Notes under the pieces: model-generated
What the model was told of the DNA's origin: nothing
Seen by the model: only the letters and a program-made list of their open reading frames with translations
Databases searched by the model: none
Position numbers and translations under genes: made by a program
Shown here: positions 8,609 to 17,128 of the stretch, piece by piece
How the letters are laid out: every line of letters begins with the position of its first letter
Position numbering within the stretch: position 1 is the stretch's first letter
From: Armatimonadota bacterium
GTDB taxonomy: Bacteria; Armatimonadota; Zipacnadia; Zipacnadales; JABUFB01
Direction: 5' to 3'
DNA length: 64,000 nucleotides
Assembly: GCA_013314775.1 (NCBI GenBank)
Contig: JABUFB010000005.1
Location: 270,649 to 334,648 of the forward strand

Positions 8609-10250
8609 CGGGTCCTGCAACTGTGGGATCCAGTCGGATCGCCGTGATTCTTTGCCCCTTCCACTTCGGATGCTCCGCCACGGGTATGGTGTACTCGTGC
8701 CATTCCCCGTCCGGCTGGATAGCGAAGTTCAGGTACTTGTCATCTGCATATCCGGGCTCCACATCCGTTGTCCAGAAGAATTGGGCGGTGGGTGCGCCGC
8801 CAGACAGCCTCATGCGCACCTTGATGGTGCTGTACAGGTCCGGCGCGATATTCAGGAAGCGCCGGCACATCAGCGGGTCGGCGCGGCCCAGGTCCAGCGA
8901 AAGGATGCCGCCTGTAACCTTCGGCGAACTCAGCGAGCCGAAGTTGCCCCAGCCCTCAAGCTCGCCATCCTTGTCGAATTGGAATGCGATCTTGTCTTCT
9001 ACCACGGGTGGATCGGGATACTTGAACTGTGTCTCCAGCTTCAAGAGCCTGCCGCCACCGGGTTCCAGCGTCATTCTCACCGCGTTCCCATCCACATCGA
9101 CGGTCTGCCCATCCGACGCAGGCACAAGCGAAACGCCGGTGACGTGGGGCTTGAACCGCGCCTCCACGTCCGCCGGCTCATCGTGGTTGCTGTTGGTGAT
9201 CATCGCATACTGCGCACCCTGTGCATCTTGGAAAAGCCCGACCACCAGAGGGACATCCGTTTCGAATCGCACAATTGCGTCCGTTCCCAGCCTGGTGCAG
9301 CCCGCCGGAATCTGATCGCCCGTGTGGTAGACGCCAGTGGACGTAAGCCCCAGCAGCACCTTCCCCAGCCGCTGTATCTCGAAGTTCAGCTCGCGCACGA
9401 TGGGGTACAGCCGCGCGGGATTTCCCTCGCTGTCAACGATCGCGACCTCCCCTTTTTCCAGCCACGATGGGTCGGTCCAGTAGGTGAACCACAAAATGCC
9501 TTTCATGCCATACGCCAGGGATGTGTACACCTGCCATCGCATCTCGCCTGCCGTCGGGTCACGGTAGCTCAGGTGGGGCAGGGCCAGGATGATGTTCCAC
9601 GGGGGCACTCCGTACTGCAGGGCGGCATCCCGGATCAACCGCAGATTCTCGAAGTAATCCACGCGATCCTTGCCGTTTTTCAGGAGGCAGTAGTGGTCGT
9701 AACTCAGCACCCTCGCTCGGGTGATGCTGAGGAACTTGTCCAGATGATCCGCGTATGTCGGCGTCCCCAGTTGATCCACCGAGGCGTAGGTGGGGAAGAG
9801 GTTGATGTACGGCAGGTGTGCGGGGTCCAGTGCCTCCAGTTCGCGGCTGATGAGCCCCAGCGCCTCGAATTGCTGGTAGTTCGGCTCGTCCATGATATAG
9901 TAGCCATATAGGGCCGGATGGTCCCGGTAGTCCGCCACCACCGCCGCGAGGGTTTCCTTCCACTTCGCGCTTGCGGTCATCTGCCAGTCAATGCGCGGGT
10001 CCACCACCAGCGCCTTCAGGCCGACCTGCGCGCACAGGTCAAGCTGGGCTTTGTTCTGCTGGATCGAGTAGCCGCCCCTTGGCCCCGCGAACGTGAACCC
10101 ACAGTCCTTGACCCTCTGCCAAGTCTCCAACCTGTTCTCGCTCGCAGGCGGGCCGAACCAGTAGCTGATCGGGAACTCCACGGGGGCCCAAGCCTGCTGG
10201 GCCAGCGCGGGAACTGCGAGCATGAATGGGAGCAGCCCTGCCTTGATCAT
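8565..10250 (-). CDS. secreted glycoside-hydrolase-like protein with C-terminal sugar-binding-like domain
   Basis: This 561-residue protein has a short signal peptide (residues 1-17, ending VPALAQQ). The body looks like a GH clan A TIM barrel: GPRGGYSIQQNKAQLD, YGYYIMDEPNYQQFE with a DEP acid/base-like site, LSYDHYCLLKNG, and a late GILWFTYWTDPSW strand. The last 150 residues, from about KIAFQFDKDGELEGWGNFG, resemble a beta-sandwich carbohydrate-binding module. No exact GH family could be assigned. It heads the minus-strand run with two sugar isomerases and the HEAT protein, consistent with external glycan attack followed by intracellular sugar conversion. Confidence 0.7.
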   Translation of the reverse strand: MIKAGLLPFMLAVPALAQQAWAPVEFPISYWFGPPASENRLETWQRVKDCGFTFAGPRGGYSIQQNKAQLDLCAQVGLKALVVDPRIDWQMTASAKWKETLAAVVADYRDHPALYGYYIMDEPNYQQFEALGLISRELEALDPAHLPYINLFPTYASVDQLGTPTYADHLDKFLSITRARVLSYDHYCLLKNGKDRVDYFENLRLIRDAALQYGVPPWNIILALPHLSYRDPTAGEMRWQVYTSLAYGMKGILWFTYWTDPSWLEKGEVAIVDSEGNPARLYPIVRELNFEIQRLGKVLLGLTSTGVYHTGDQIPAGCTRLGTDAIVRFETDVPLVVGLFQDAQGAQYAMITNSNHDEPADVEARFKPHVTGVSLVPASDGQTVDVDGNAVRMTLEPGGGRLLKLETQFKYPDPPVVEDKIAFQFDKDGELEGWGNFGSLSSPKVTGGILSLDLGRADPLMCRRFLNIAPDLYSTIKVRMRLSGGAPTAQFFWTTDVEPGYADDKYLNFAIQPDGEWHEYTIPVAEHPKWKGQRITAIRLDPTVAGPENGGKLEIDWIIGE

Positions 10251-10503
10251 AGTTGCCTCCTAAACGGGGACCGGAACTCGTGACGTGTTCAGGCCACAAT
10301 GGACAGGAGACAGGTTCGCGTGGCCGGCTCTCGGCACCTTCGTGGGACGTACATTGGGTAAACTGCGCCTCGCGTGGTGCTCACTAGTGAAACCGCTGTT
10401 TCGAGACCCAGTGACACCCGCAACGTATCGAAGGGCTGACATCCGAGTTTGCGCTGGGACGAACTCGGGGCCTATACCCAATGCGCGTTGCATGCAGGCT
10501 GCG

Positions 10504-11367
10504 CTAACCCGGCTCGCACGCCACCCGAAAGCCGCAGGGGAAGAAGGGGATGCCCCAGGGGCGATCATACATGCGCAGCGCGGCGCGGATCGTGTCTGCC
10601 GGCGTATCCCATGCGCCGCCCCGGATCACCTTGCTGCGACCGGTCTCCGGGCCCCTCGGGTCATCCACGGGGGATCGACTGTAATAGTCTGGCGCGAACC
10701 AGTCCGCGCACCATTCCCAGACATTTCCCAGCATATCCTGGCAACCCCACGGGCTCGCACCATCGGGAAAACTGCCCACCGGAGTGGGGTTGCCGAACTG
10801 TCGGCCACAGTTGCAGCGGCGGCAATTCGCCCGCACCGTCTTGCGCCACGGGAAGACGCGCTGGAAACCTTGCGCGAAGTCGGACGGCCTCTTCTCGTCT
10901 GCGTACGGCGCGGCATCTCCCCACGGGTAGCGCCTGCCATCGTCACCCCGGGCTGCTCTTTCCCACTCGGCCTCGGTCGGCAGCCGGTAGGTCCGCCCGA
11001 CCGCGAGGGAAAGCCACTCGCAGAAAGCATTGGCATCGTTCCAGGACACGTGACATGCAGGCAGGCGCTCATCGAAAGCGCCAAATCTCGCTGCGGGTAG
11101 ACCGTCCGGCACATAGCCGCTCTCAGCGAGAAACGCGGCATACTGTCCCACCGTCACCGGGAATCGACCAATCAGGAAGGCTCCGAGACGCACCGTATGC
11201 GCCGGGCGTTCTCTGGCCTCGACGTGGTCCACACCGAGCCGGGCCGTGGCGCAATCGCGAACGGCGGACACCTCCGTGCCCATGGTAAACTCCCCGGCCG
11301 GAACCGCGATCAGTTCCAGCCCGTACTCCGCCATGGACGCCGCTCGACCGTACTCGTCGCCCGCCAT
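10504..11367 (-). CDS. FGE/SUMF1-fold protein lacking the catalytic cysteine pair
   Basis: This 287-residue protein has the formylglycine-generating-enzyme-like fold. It shows the family landmarks VPAGEFTMG, GRFPVTVGQYAAF, HVSWNDANAFCEWLS, YRLPTEAEWERAARG, GCQDMLGNVWEWCADW and SKVIRGGAWDT, ending with GFRVA. True sulfatase-activating FGEs carry two cysteines five residues apart just after the RGGSW-like motif. Here the equivalent stretch reads AWDTPADTIRAALRMYD with no cysteine, so oxidase activity on sulfatases is unlikely. Many bacterial members are instead accessory or binding domains. There is no signal peptide. The ATG at 11367 has only a weak SD; a second ATG lies at 11334. Confidence 0.82.
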   Translation of the reverse strand: MAGDEYGRAASMAEYGLELIAVPAGEFTMGTEVSAVRDCATARLGVDHVEARERPAHTVRLGAFLIGRFPVTVGQYAAFLAESGYVPDGLPAARFGAFDERLPACHVSWNDANAFCEWLSLAVGRTYRLPTEAEWERAARGDDGRRYPWGDAAPYADEKRPSDFAQGFQRVFPWRKTVRANCRRCNCGRQFGNPTPVGSFPDGASPWGCQDMLGNVWEWCADWFAPDYYSRSPVDDPRGPETGRSKVIRGGAWDTPADTIRAALRMYDRPWGIPFFPCGFRVACEPG

Positions 11368-11486
11368 GCTCAGCAGCGCCGATCACCGCCTGTCTGGTTT
11401 CTCACTCCGCACAGGCAGTATCGGCTCGGACAGGCACAGGCTGAAACATTCACCCCCGGCGCGGTCCGTCTGTGCCGCGCCGCTAC

Positions 11487-12638
11487 TCAGTACACACCGA
11501 CCTCGTGCAATGCCTCGACCATCGCCACGACATTCTCCGGCGGAACATCCGCCTGGATGTTGTGCACTGTGTTGAACACATACCCGCCGCCGGGCATGAG
11601 AGCCGACACGTTGCGCCGCACATCCTCTCGGACCTGGTCCGGGGTCCCGTTCGGGAGCACGCCCTGGGTGTCGACGCCGCCGCCCCAGAAACACAGGGCA
11701 TCGCCGAAGTCACGTTTCAGCCCAGACGGCTCCATTCCTGTGGCCCGTACATGCACCGGGTTGAGGATATCCACGCCGATTTCGATGAAATCCGGGATTA
11801 TCTCGCGCACATTGCCGCACGAGTGAAACAGCACTTTCGCGTGGGGTGCCGCGGCCTTCATTGTGGCGAGAAGCTCGCCAAGGCGCGGCTTGAACACTTC
11901 CCTGAACTTCGCCGGCGGCACAAGCTGCGAATCCTGGGTGCCATAGTCGTCGGCCTCCAGCATGACGTCAACCAGATCCCCAAGCTCACCCAGCGCCATG
12001 CTCCAGAAATCCAGCTTGATCTGCAGGATCTTGTCCAGCAACGCGCGGGTCACGTCTTCGTCGATCATCAGATCGCACAGGAAGTTCTCCATGCCTCGCA
12101 CCCGGCATGCCACTTCACACAACCCCGCGCAGACGCTCTTCAGCACAACCGGATACCCTGCGGCACGGTATGCCTCAGCCTTCGCCCGGAGCCCCACGAT
12201 GCGCGCCGGGTCGTCACCCTTGGGCCAGGAGTGCTCCTCGATCCGGCTGACCGACGCAGACATCCCGCCAATCGGGCTCTTCACAAGGCTGTAATACAGA
12301 CCCTCATCCTTGGGCATTCGGTGAACGATGCCCCACTCGTCCAGGTACTCCCAGTAGTCGCCGACGTCGGCTACGGGAACGGTGATGGTGTTGCTGGTCA
12401 CGGGGAACAGGCCCCGCACATCGATGCCCAGGCGCTCCACCACGTCCTCGTCCGGAAGCGCGATCTGCTGGACATCGTCCACGATGGTCGGCTCTACCGC
12501 GGGCAGTCCCAATTGCTTACGCAGGCCCTCATACGCCCGCACGGCGATGCCCGTTACATGAGTGCTACCCATGTCCAGCGGCACCCGGTCCGGCTCCCTG
12601 TGGTCCAGAGTGGTCAACAGTCTGTCTCGTGCAGTCAT
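11487..12638 (-). CDS. uroporphyrinogen-decarboxylase-family protein (methyltransferase-like)
   Basis: This 383-residue protein is of the URO-D/MtaA-MtbA superfamily. It starts MTARDRLLTTLDHREPDRVP, the usual opening of the non-haem members, and holds a KVLFHSCGNVREIIPDF block (an HxCG zinc-site-like motif) and a C-terminal NIQADVPPENVVAMVEAL block. In this branch members often move methyl groups to or from corrinoids rather than decarboxylate porphyrins. The ATG at 12638 has GAGGTG upstream; the open frame continues further but would overlap nrpR. It follows nrpR by 49 bases and may be co-transcribed. No haem genes or corrinoid protein are next to it, so the substrate is open. Confidence 0.8.
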   Translation of the reverse strand: MTARDRLLTTLDHREPDRVPLDMGSTHVTGIAVRAYEGLRKQLGLPAVEPTIVDDVQQIALPDEDVVERLGIDVRGLFPVTSNTITVPVADVGDYWEYLDEWGIVHRMPKDEGLYYSLVKSPIGGMSASVSRIEEHSWPKGDDPARIVGLRAKAEAYRAAGYPVVLKSVCAGLCEVACRVRGMENFLCDLMIDEDVTRALLDKILQIKLDFWSMALGELGDLVDVMLEADDYGTQDSQLVPPAKFREVFKPRLGELLATMKAAAPHAKVLFHSCGNVREIIPDFIEIGVDILNPVHVRATGMEPSGLKRDFGDALCFWGGGVDTQGVLPNGTPDQVREDVRRNVSALMPGGGYVFNTVHNIQADVPPENVVAMVEALHEVGVY

Positions 12639-12687
12639 GCGCAGATCGCACCTCGCGTAAGTCGCCCGGATCTCCGGGCGGGAGCTG

Positions 12688-13671
12688 TCAGTACAGTTCC
12701 GCCACCGGCTGCAGGGCTTCGTAGTCGAAGACCACCGCCATCGCCTGATTCTGCGTCTCAAACCCGGCTTCCTCCGCAGCCGCAACCGGGTTCAGCCCCG
12801 CCGCAACCACGAAAGCCATTCGCCCCACGTCGATGTCCAGTTCCATCAGAGACTGGTTCTCCCCGGCCGCCGCGATCACTCCCCGCAGCCTCCATGCGGC
12901 CATTTCGTCAATCAGGCTGAGCACATGCTCGCGCGCCGCGGACGGGCATGTGCGCAGGCCCGCGCCCACTTTCCCCGAACCGGTAGCCACCGCCTCTCCC
13001 GCCGAGGTCGCACGGCCCTTGATGAAAACTTCCACCGGGTCCACGGATGTGCCGCCGTATCTTATGATCTCCGTGAACCGCGCCGGCTCGTGCCCGCTGA
13101 TCTCCACCAGCCCCCCGAACTCCGAATTCACCGGGATCCCGTGGCTCAGCAGGATTCCGTTGATAGTCACACTGCATACCGTGCCCAGGGCCGTCATGCC
13201 TCTTGGCACAGCGAAATCCCCCACCCGTTGTCCCGGGCCCAGCACCGCCACCAGGTCACTCGTGGCGAACCGCGAGTTGAACACCGGGCGCATGATGCGC
13301 AGGGCGGCATCGAAGTCGGCCTGCCGGAACAGGGATAGGTTCAGAATCACGCTTCCAGTTCCGCGCGCGATGTCGAAGGTGGTCAGGTACGACAGTGTGT
13401 CGATTCTCGCCAGCGTGAGAGCCAGCTTGTCCGCAACCCGGGCATTCGCAAGTTCCCGCCGCCCCTGCTCCGTCAACCTGCGGCCCATGCGCCCCAAACT
13501 TTGCGTGAGCCCACGTTCATCCAGCGCCTGGAGGTAGTAACGCACCGCGCGCTCCGTCAGGTCGATGCCCTGGTCACTGAGCCGGCGCGCTATTTTTGAA
13601 GCCCCCACAGGCTCATTGAACCCGCCGAGCACCCGCAGGATCGCATATTCTTTCCGTCCTATTTCCGGCAA
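12688..13671 (-). CDS. nrpR: NrpR-like nitrogen regulator (winged helix plus DUF128)
   Basis: This protein has an N-terminal winged-helix domain (EYAILRVLGGFNEPVGASKIARRL to RYYLQALDERGLTQ is the span) followed by a DUF128/NrpR effector domain with TALGTVCSVTINGILLSHGI and NSEFGGLVEI. In methanogens NrpR represses nif and gln genes and is released by 2-oxoglutarate. The frame is open to a GTG at 13731, but the homology starts later. A TTG at 13671 has GGGGGTG 6 bases upstream and is the preferred start, giving about 327 residues. It is divergent from a full set of glutamate synthase genes, whose substrate is 2-oxoglutarate, and a dyad lies between them. NrpR is best known from archaea, so a bacterial copy is notable. 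Confidence 0.85.
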   Translation of the reverse strand: MPEIGRKEYAILRVLGGFNEPVGASKIARRLSDQGIDLTERAVRYYLQALDERGLTQSLGRMGRRLTEQGRRELANARVADKLALTLARIDTLSYLTTFDIARGTGSVILNLSLFRQADFDAALRIMRPVFNSRFATSDLVAVLGPGQRVGDFAVPRGMTALGTVCSVTINGILLSHGIPVNSEFGGLVEISGHEPARFTEIIRYGGTSVDPVEVFIKGRATSAGEAVATGSGKVGAGLRTCPSAAREHVLSLIDEMAAWRLRGVIAAAGENQSLMELDIDVGRMAFVVAAGLNPVAAAEEAGFETQNQAMAVVFDYEALQPVAELY

Positions 13672-13706
13672 AGCGCACACCCCCAGCCCAATTTTGGGCC
13701 GAATAA

Positions 13707-13724
13707 CTTCCGGATATAAGGAAG
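13707..13724. promoter_or_regulatory. dyad, possible NrpR operator
   Basis: CTTCC (13707-13711) and GGAAG (13720-13724) form an inverted repeat with an 8-base centre that is itself partly symmetric (ATAT). Known NrpR operators in methanogens are GGAA/TTCC-type inverted repeats, although arm order and spacing differ here. The site lies between nrpR (if it starts at 13671) and the glutamate synthase operon. A related half-like stretch, CTTATCTTCC, abuts the -35 box near 13776-13785. The assignment to NrpR is inference from position and composition. Confidence 0.4.
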
Positions 13725-13786
13725 CTCTCACGGGGAAGTTGTTTCGTATACGTTTCTGATGCCCGATAATTGCCCCTTATCTTCCG

Positions 13787-13813
13787 TTGACAGCCGTACC
13801 GGGGCAGTATAGA
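13787..13813 (+). promoter_or_regulatory. sigma-70-like promoter of the glutamate synthase operon
   Basis: A perfect -35 box TTGACA (13787-13792) is followed by TATAGA (13808-13813, 15-base spacer) or the overlapping TAGACT (13810-13815, 17-base spacer). It sits about 60 bases upstream of the chosen ATG at 13874. The TTG of the -35 box is in frame with the gene, so an automatic caller may wrongly take it as the start codon. Confidence 0.55.
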
Positions 13814-13873
13814 CTCGCCATACTCTTTCCGGCAAGCCGTTTCCCTTGTGAGCCAAAAGGTATCCTACTCACC

Positions 13874-14965
13874 ATGCACAGACTACCGCCTTTCAAGATC
13901 CACGCTGCCTGCGGCACCTGCGGGATCATCGACCGCAAGCGCAACCGTTTCCGGGTCCATGACCTCGTCAATGCCATGGCGAATATGCGCGAACGCGGCA
14001 ATGGCCTGGGTGCAGGATTTGTCGCCTACGGCATCTTCCCGGACCACGCCGACGACTACTGTCTGCAGACAATGCTCCTGGACGCAGCGGCACTTGACCG
14101 CACCCGCGAGTACCTGAACTCCGTCTGCACTGTTGTCCATGATGAGGTCATCCCCACCCGCAAGACGGCGACGATCACCGATGAGCCGCTCCTGTGGCGC
14201 TTCTTTGTCCAGCCGCTTGCGGAGAAGGTCGCGGCGAAGGCCGAATGGACGGAGCAGGACTACATGGTGGATGTGGTCATGACCATCAACCGGGATATCG
14301 ACGGTGCCTATGTGGCGTCCAGCGGCAAGAATATGGGAATCTTCAAAGGTGTCGGCTATCCCGAGCCCATCGCGGAATACTATCGTCTCGAGGACTACGA
14401 GGGCTACATCTGGATCTCCCACACCCGATTCCCGACAAACACCGGGGGTTGGTGGGGCGGCGCACACCCATTCGGCATTCTTGACTGGTCTATCGTCCAC
14501 AATGGTGAAATCTCTTCCTACGGGGTGAACAAGCGGTACGTCCAGTCCTGGGGCTATGAATGCACGTTGTTCACAGATTCCGAGGTCATCAGCTACTTGT
14601 TCGACCTTCTCTGCCGCAAGCACGGCCTGAGCATTGAGATGGCATCTCTGGCCATGGCCCCGCCCGAATGGGAGCAGATCGACGTCGAGCAGCAGCCCGA
14701 GCTGAAAAAACTGTATTCCGCGATGCGTCAGGTCTACCCGGGCGCGCTGCTCAACGGTCCCTTCGCAGTTATTGCCGGGCACGAGGGGGGCATGGTCGGT
14801 CTCAGCGACCGCCTCAAGTTGCGTCCGCTTGCGGCCGCCGAGAAGGGCGACAAGGGCTACATTGCCAGTGAGGAGGCGGCCATCTGGGCCGCTGCGGGGC
14901 AACCTGACCGTTCCTGGCCCATCGACGCCGGGAAACCAGTGCGGTTTGACCTACAGGAGGCATAA
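13874..14965 (+). CDS. glutamate synthase glutaminase subunit (class II amidotransferase, domain 1)
   Basis: This 363-residue class II glutamine amidotransferase domain supplies ammonia to the glutamate synthase reaction (glutamine plus 2-oxoglutarate to two glutamates). Landmarks are ACGTCGIIDRKRNRF near the N-terminus, where Cys16 aligns with the usual CGI nucleophile, WISHTRFPTNTGG, HPFGILDWSIVHNGEISSYG and the ALLNGPFAVIAGH strand. The nucleophile is not at residue 2, so either a short propeptide is removed or the start differs. The ATG at 13874 is chosen over an upstream TTG that is part of the promoter; its SD is weak. The next gene starts 5 bases after the stop. Confidence 0.85.
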   Translation: MHRLPPFKIHAACGTCGIIDRKRNRFRVHDLVNAMANMRERGNGLGAGFVAYGIFPDHADDYCLQTMLLDAAALDRTREYLNSVCTVVHDEVIPTRKTATITDEPLLWRFFVQPLAEKVAAKAEWTEQDYMVDVVMTINRDIDGAYVASSGKNMGIFKGVGYPEPIAEYYRLEDYEGYIWISHTRFPTNTGGWWGGAHPFGILDWSIVHNGEISSYGVNKRYVQSWGYECTLFTDSEVISYLFDLLCRKHGLSIEMASLAMAPPEWEQIDVEQQPELKKLYSAMRQVYPGALLNGPFAVIAGHEGGMVGLSDRLKLRPLAAAEKGDKGYIASEEAAIWAAAGQPDRSWPIDAGKPVRFDLQEA

Positions 14966-14970
14966 GAAGG

Positions 14971-16476
14971 TTGGCTCTCTCAGTTCTTGCACCTGAATTC
15001 ATCATCAAACGCGACCCTGACCTGTGCATCGAGTGCGGGGTCTGCTCCCGCCAGTGCTCTTTCGATACCCACACCATCGATCCCGAGGACGGCTCCATCA
15101 CCTCCGATGCCATTCGTTGCTGTGGCTGCCAGCGCTGCGCATCACTATGCCCCACAGGCGCCCTCACCATTATCGAGCGCGAACTCACAGGCAGATCCCA
15201 CCCCAACTGGACCCTCGGTGCCCAGCGCAACATCGCCCGTCAGGCCGAGACGGGTGGCATGCTGCTCACCGGCATGGGCAGCGACAAGCCTTACAAGAAC
15301 ATCTGGGACCACCTGGTTCTCAACGCATCGCAGGTCACGAACCCATCCATTGACCCGCTTCGCGAGCCCATGGAGTTGCGAACTTACCTCGGCTCCAAGC
15401 CCGATCGGGTTGAGTTCGACGACGACGGAAACCTGCTGAGCGAAATCGGTCCGCTGCTGGAACTCGATGTGCCCATCATGTTCTCGGCCATGTCTTACGG
15501 GTCTATCAGCTTGAACGCCTGTAAGTCCTTGGCTGCCGCCGCAGCCCAGTCCGGCACCTACTTCAACACTGGCGAGGGCGGCTTGCACCGTGACCTGTAC
15601 CAGTACTCGGACCGCGCCATTGTGCAGGTCGCGTCCGGGCGTTTCGGTGTGAACCCCGAATACCTGGCCCACTCCGCGGCAGTGGAGATCAAGATCGGTC
15701 AGGGCGCCAAGCCCGGAATCGGCGGCCACCTGCCTGGCGAGAAGGTCACTGCGGACATCTCCCAGACCCGCATGATCCCAATGGGTGCCGATGCCATCTC
15801 ACCGGCTCCCCACCATGACATTTATTCCATCGAGGACCTCAAGCAGCTCATCTACGCGCTGAAAGAGGCCACCAACTACACCAAACCGATTTCTGTGAAA
15901 ATCGCCGCAGTCAACAACGTCATTCCCATCGCCAGCGGGTGTGTGCGGGCAGGGGCGGACATCGTGGCTATTGACGGCGTCCGGGGCGGCAGTGGCGCAA
16001 CACCCACTGTCATCCGCGACAATGTGGGTATTCCCATCGAGTTCGCAATTGCCGCTGTGGACAGCCAGTTGCGCAAGGAGAACATCCGCAACCAGGCATC
16101 GATCGTGGCCGCCGGCGGGTTCCGCAACAGCGCAGACATCATGAAGGCAATCGCCCTGGGAGCCGACGCGGTCTACATCGGAACTTCGGCACTGATCGCT
16201 CTCGGCTGCCACATGTGCCAGAAGTGCTACACCGGCAAGTGCACCTGGGGCATCGCCACCCAGGACCCGTACCTGACCAAGCGCTTGAACCCGGAGATCG
16301 GCACTCGCAGGGCCGCCAATCTCCTGCGCGCCTGGGGCCTTGAGATGAAGGAGATGCTGGGTGGCATGGGCATGGACAGCATCGACAGCCTGCGCGGTAA
16401 CCGCGAGATGCTCCGCGGCATCGGGCTGACAAAGGAAGAGTTGGAGATCCTTGACGTTGCACCGGCGGGGATGTAG
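14971..16476 (+). CDS. glutamate synthase FMN subunit with N-terminal ferredoxin domain (domain 2)
   Basis: This 501-residue protein is the archaeal-type glutamate synthase large-subunit core. Residues 10-70 hold two 4Fe-4S motifs (CIECGVCSRQC and CCGCQRCASLCP). The FMN TIM barrel follows, with PIMFSAMSYGSISLNA, GEGGLHRDL, KIGQGAKPGIGGHLPG, SPAPHHDIYSIEDL, VDGVRGGSGATP-type and VAAGGFRNSADIMKAIALGADAV (shown only in part) segments. A cysteine cluster CHMCQKCYTGKC near residue 411 binds the third Fe-S cluster. It makes glutamate from 2-oxoglutarate and ammonia passed from the glutaminase subunit. It starts with TTG at 14971, with AGGAGG 10 bases upstream. The GXGXG domain is a separate gene downstream. 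Confidence 0.92.
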   Translation: MALSVLAPEFIIKRDPDLCIECGVCSRQCSFDTHTIDPEDGSITSDAIRCCGCQRCASLCPTGALTIIERELTGRSHPNWTLGAQRNIARQAETGGMLLTGMGSDKPYKNIWDHLVLNASQVTNPSIDPLREPMELRTYLGSKPDRVEFDDDGNLLSEIGPLLELDVPIMFSAMSYGSISLNACKSLAAAAAQSGTYFNTGEGGLHRDLYQYSDRAIVQVASGRFGVNPEYLAHSAAVEIKIGQGAKPGIGGHLPGEKVTADISQTRMIPMGADAISPAPHHDIYSIEDLKQLIYALKEATNYTKPISVKIAAVNNVIPIASGCVRAGADIVAIDGVRGGSGATPTVIRDNVGIPIEFAIAAVDSQLRKENIRNQASIVAAGGFRNSADIMKAIALGADAVYIGTSALIALGCHMCQKCYTGKCTWGIATQDPYLTKRLNPEIGTRRAANLLRAWGLEMKEMLGGMGMDSIDSLRGNREMLRGIGLTKEELEILDVAPAGM

Positions 16477-16641
16477 AGACGGCGGACGGCTGCCTCATCC
16501 CGTCGATCCCCCTCTTCTTCTCCCGCTTCGCGGGGTCAGGATGGTGGGGAGGGAAGGCGCTTGCCGGCCCGAAGCGCATACGCCCAACTCGATTGTTGGG
16601 GCGGGTTTGGCCGCGGCCGTACTCGCCGTCATCTGCCAATA

Positions 16642-16672
16642 GCTATTCACTGTTCACTATCGGCTATTCACT
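16642..16672 (+). repeat. short direct repeat and hairpin in the glutamate synthase intergenic gap
   Basis: GCTATTCACT occurs twice (16642-16651 and 16663-16672) with a further TTCACT between, a 21-base period. It lies in the only wide gap (217 bases) inside the glutamate synthase operon, just before the ferredoxin gene. The same gap holds a hairpin, CCCAAC (16583-16588) with GTTGGG (16595-16600). No T-tract follows, so termination is not supported; RNA processing or a small repeat-element remnant are both possible. Confidence 0.4.
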
Positions 16673-16693
16673 CCATACTGCGGTGACCGCCTC

Positions 16694-17128
16694 ATGAAGC
16701 GCATATACGCGAAAGAAGACTACTGTATCGGATGCCGGCTCTGCGAGATCTACTGTATCTTCCAGCACTCCGGCTGCGATACGCTGGTCAAGGCCTTCTC
16801 TCAGAAGGACTGCCTGCCCGATCCAGCGGTGCGCGTGGAGGAGGACGGAGCCATCTCCTTCGCTCTCCAGTGCCGCCATTGTGACGATGCACCGTGCGTC
16901 GCCGCGTGCATCTCCGGAGCCATGACCCGGGACCCTGAGACCGGCGCAATCAAGCACGATCCCGACAAGTGTATCGGCTGCTGGAGCTGCGTCATGGTCT
17001 GCCCCTTTGGGGCGATCCAGATAAACCTGGAAAAGGGCAAGGTCAGCTCCAAGTGCGATCTCTGCGGTGGCGACGTAATGCCGGCATGTGTGGCCCACTG
17101 CCCGAACGAGGCGTTGGTCTATGAGTGA
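16694..17128 (+). CDS. 4Fe-4S electron-transfer protein (HycB/DmsB-like)
   Basis: This 144-residue ferredoxin-like protein has four cysteine clusters: CIGCRLCEIYC, CRHCDDAPCVAAC, CIGCWSCVMVCP and CDLCGGDVMPACVAHCP, the arrangement of HycB/DmsB/PsrB electron-transfer subunits with up to four 4Fe-4S clusters. In this operon it probably carries electrons between the FAD oxidoreductase encoded next and the FMN subunit. Its end overlaps the start of the oxidoreductase gene by 8 bases, indicating translational coupling. No signal peptide is present, so it is cytosolic. Confidence 0.88.
   Translation: MKRIYAKEDYCIGCRLCEIYCIFQHSGCDTLVKAFSQKDCLPDPAVRVEEDGAISFALQCRHCDDAPCVAACISGAMTRDPETGAIKHDPDKCIGCWSCVMVCPFGAIQINLEKGKVSSKCDLCGGDVMPACVAHCPNEALVYE

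Noticed and set aside
8430..9911. Plus-strand open frame of 493 codons opposite the glycosidase-like gene
   Set aside because: No SD, no motif, composition typical of antisense GC-rich frames; the minus-strand gene is well supported.
11472..12920. Plus-strand open frame opposite the URO-D-family gene
   Set aside because: It spans two minus-strand genes and the gap between them and has an arginine/proline-rich composition.
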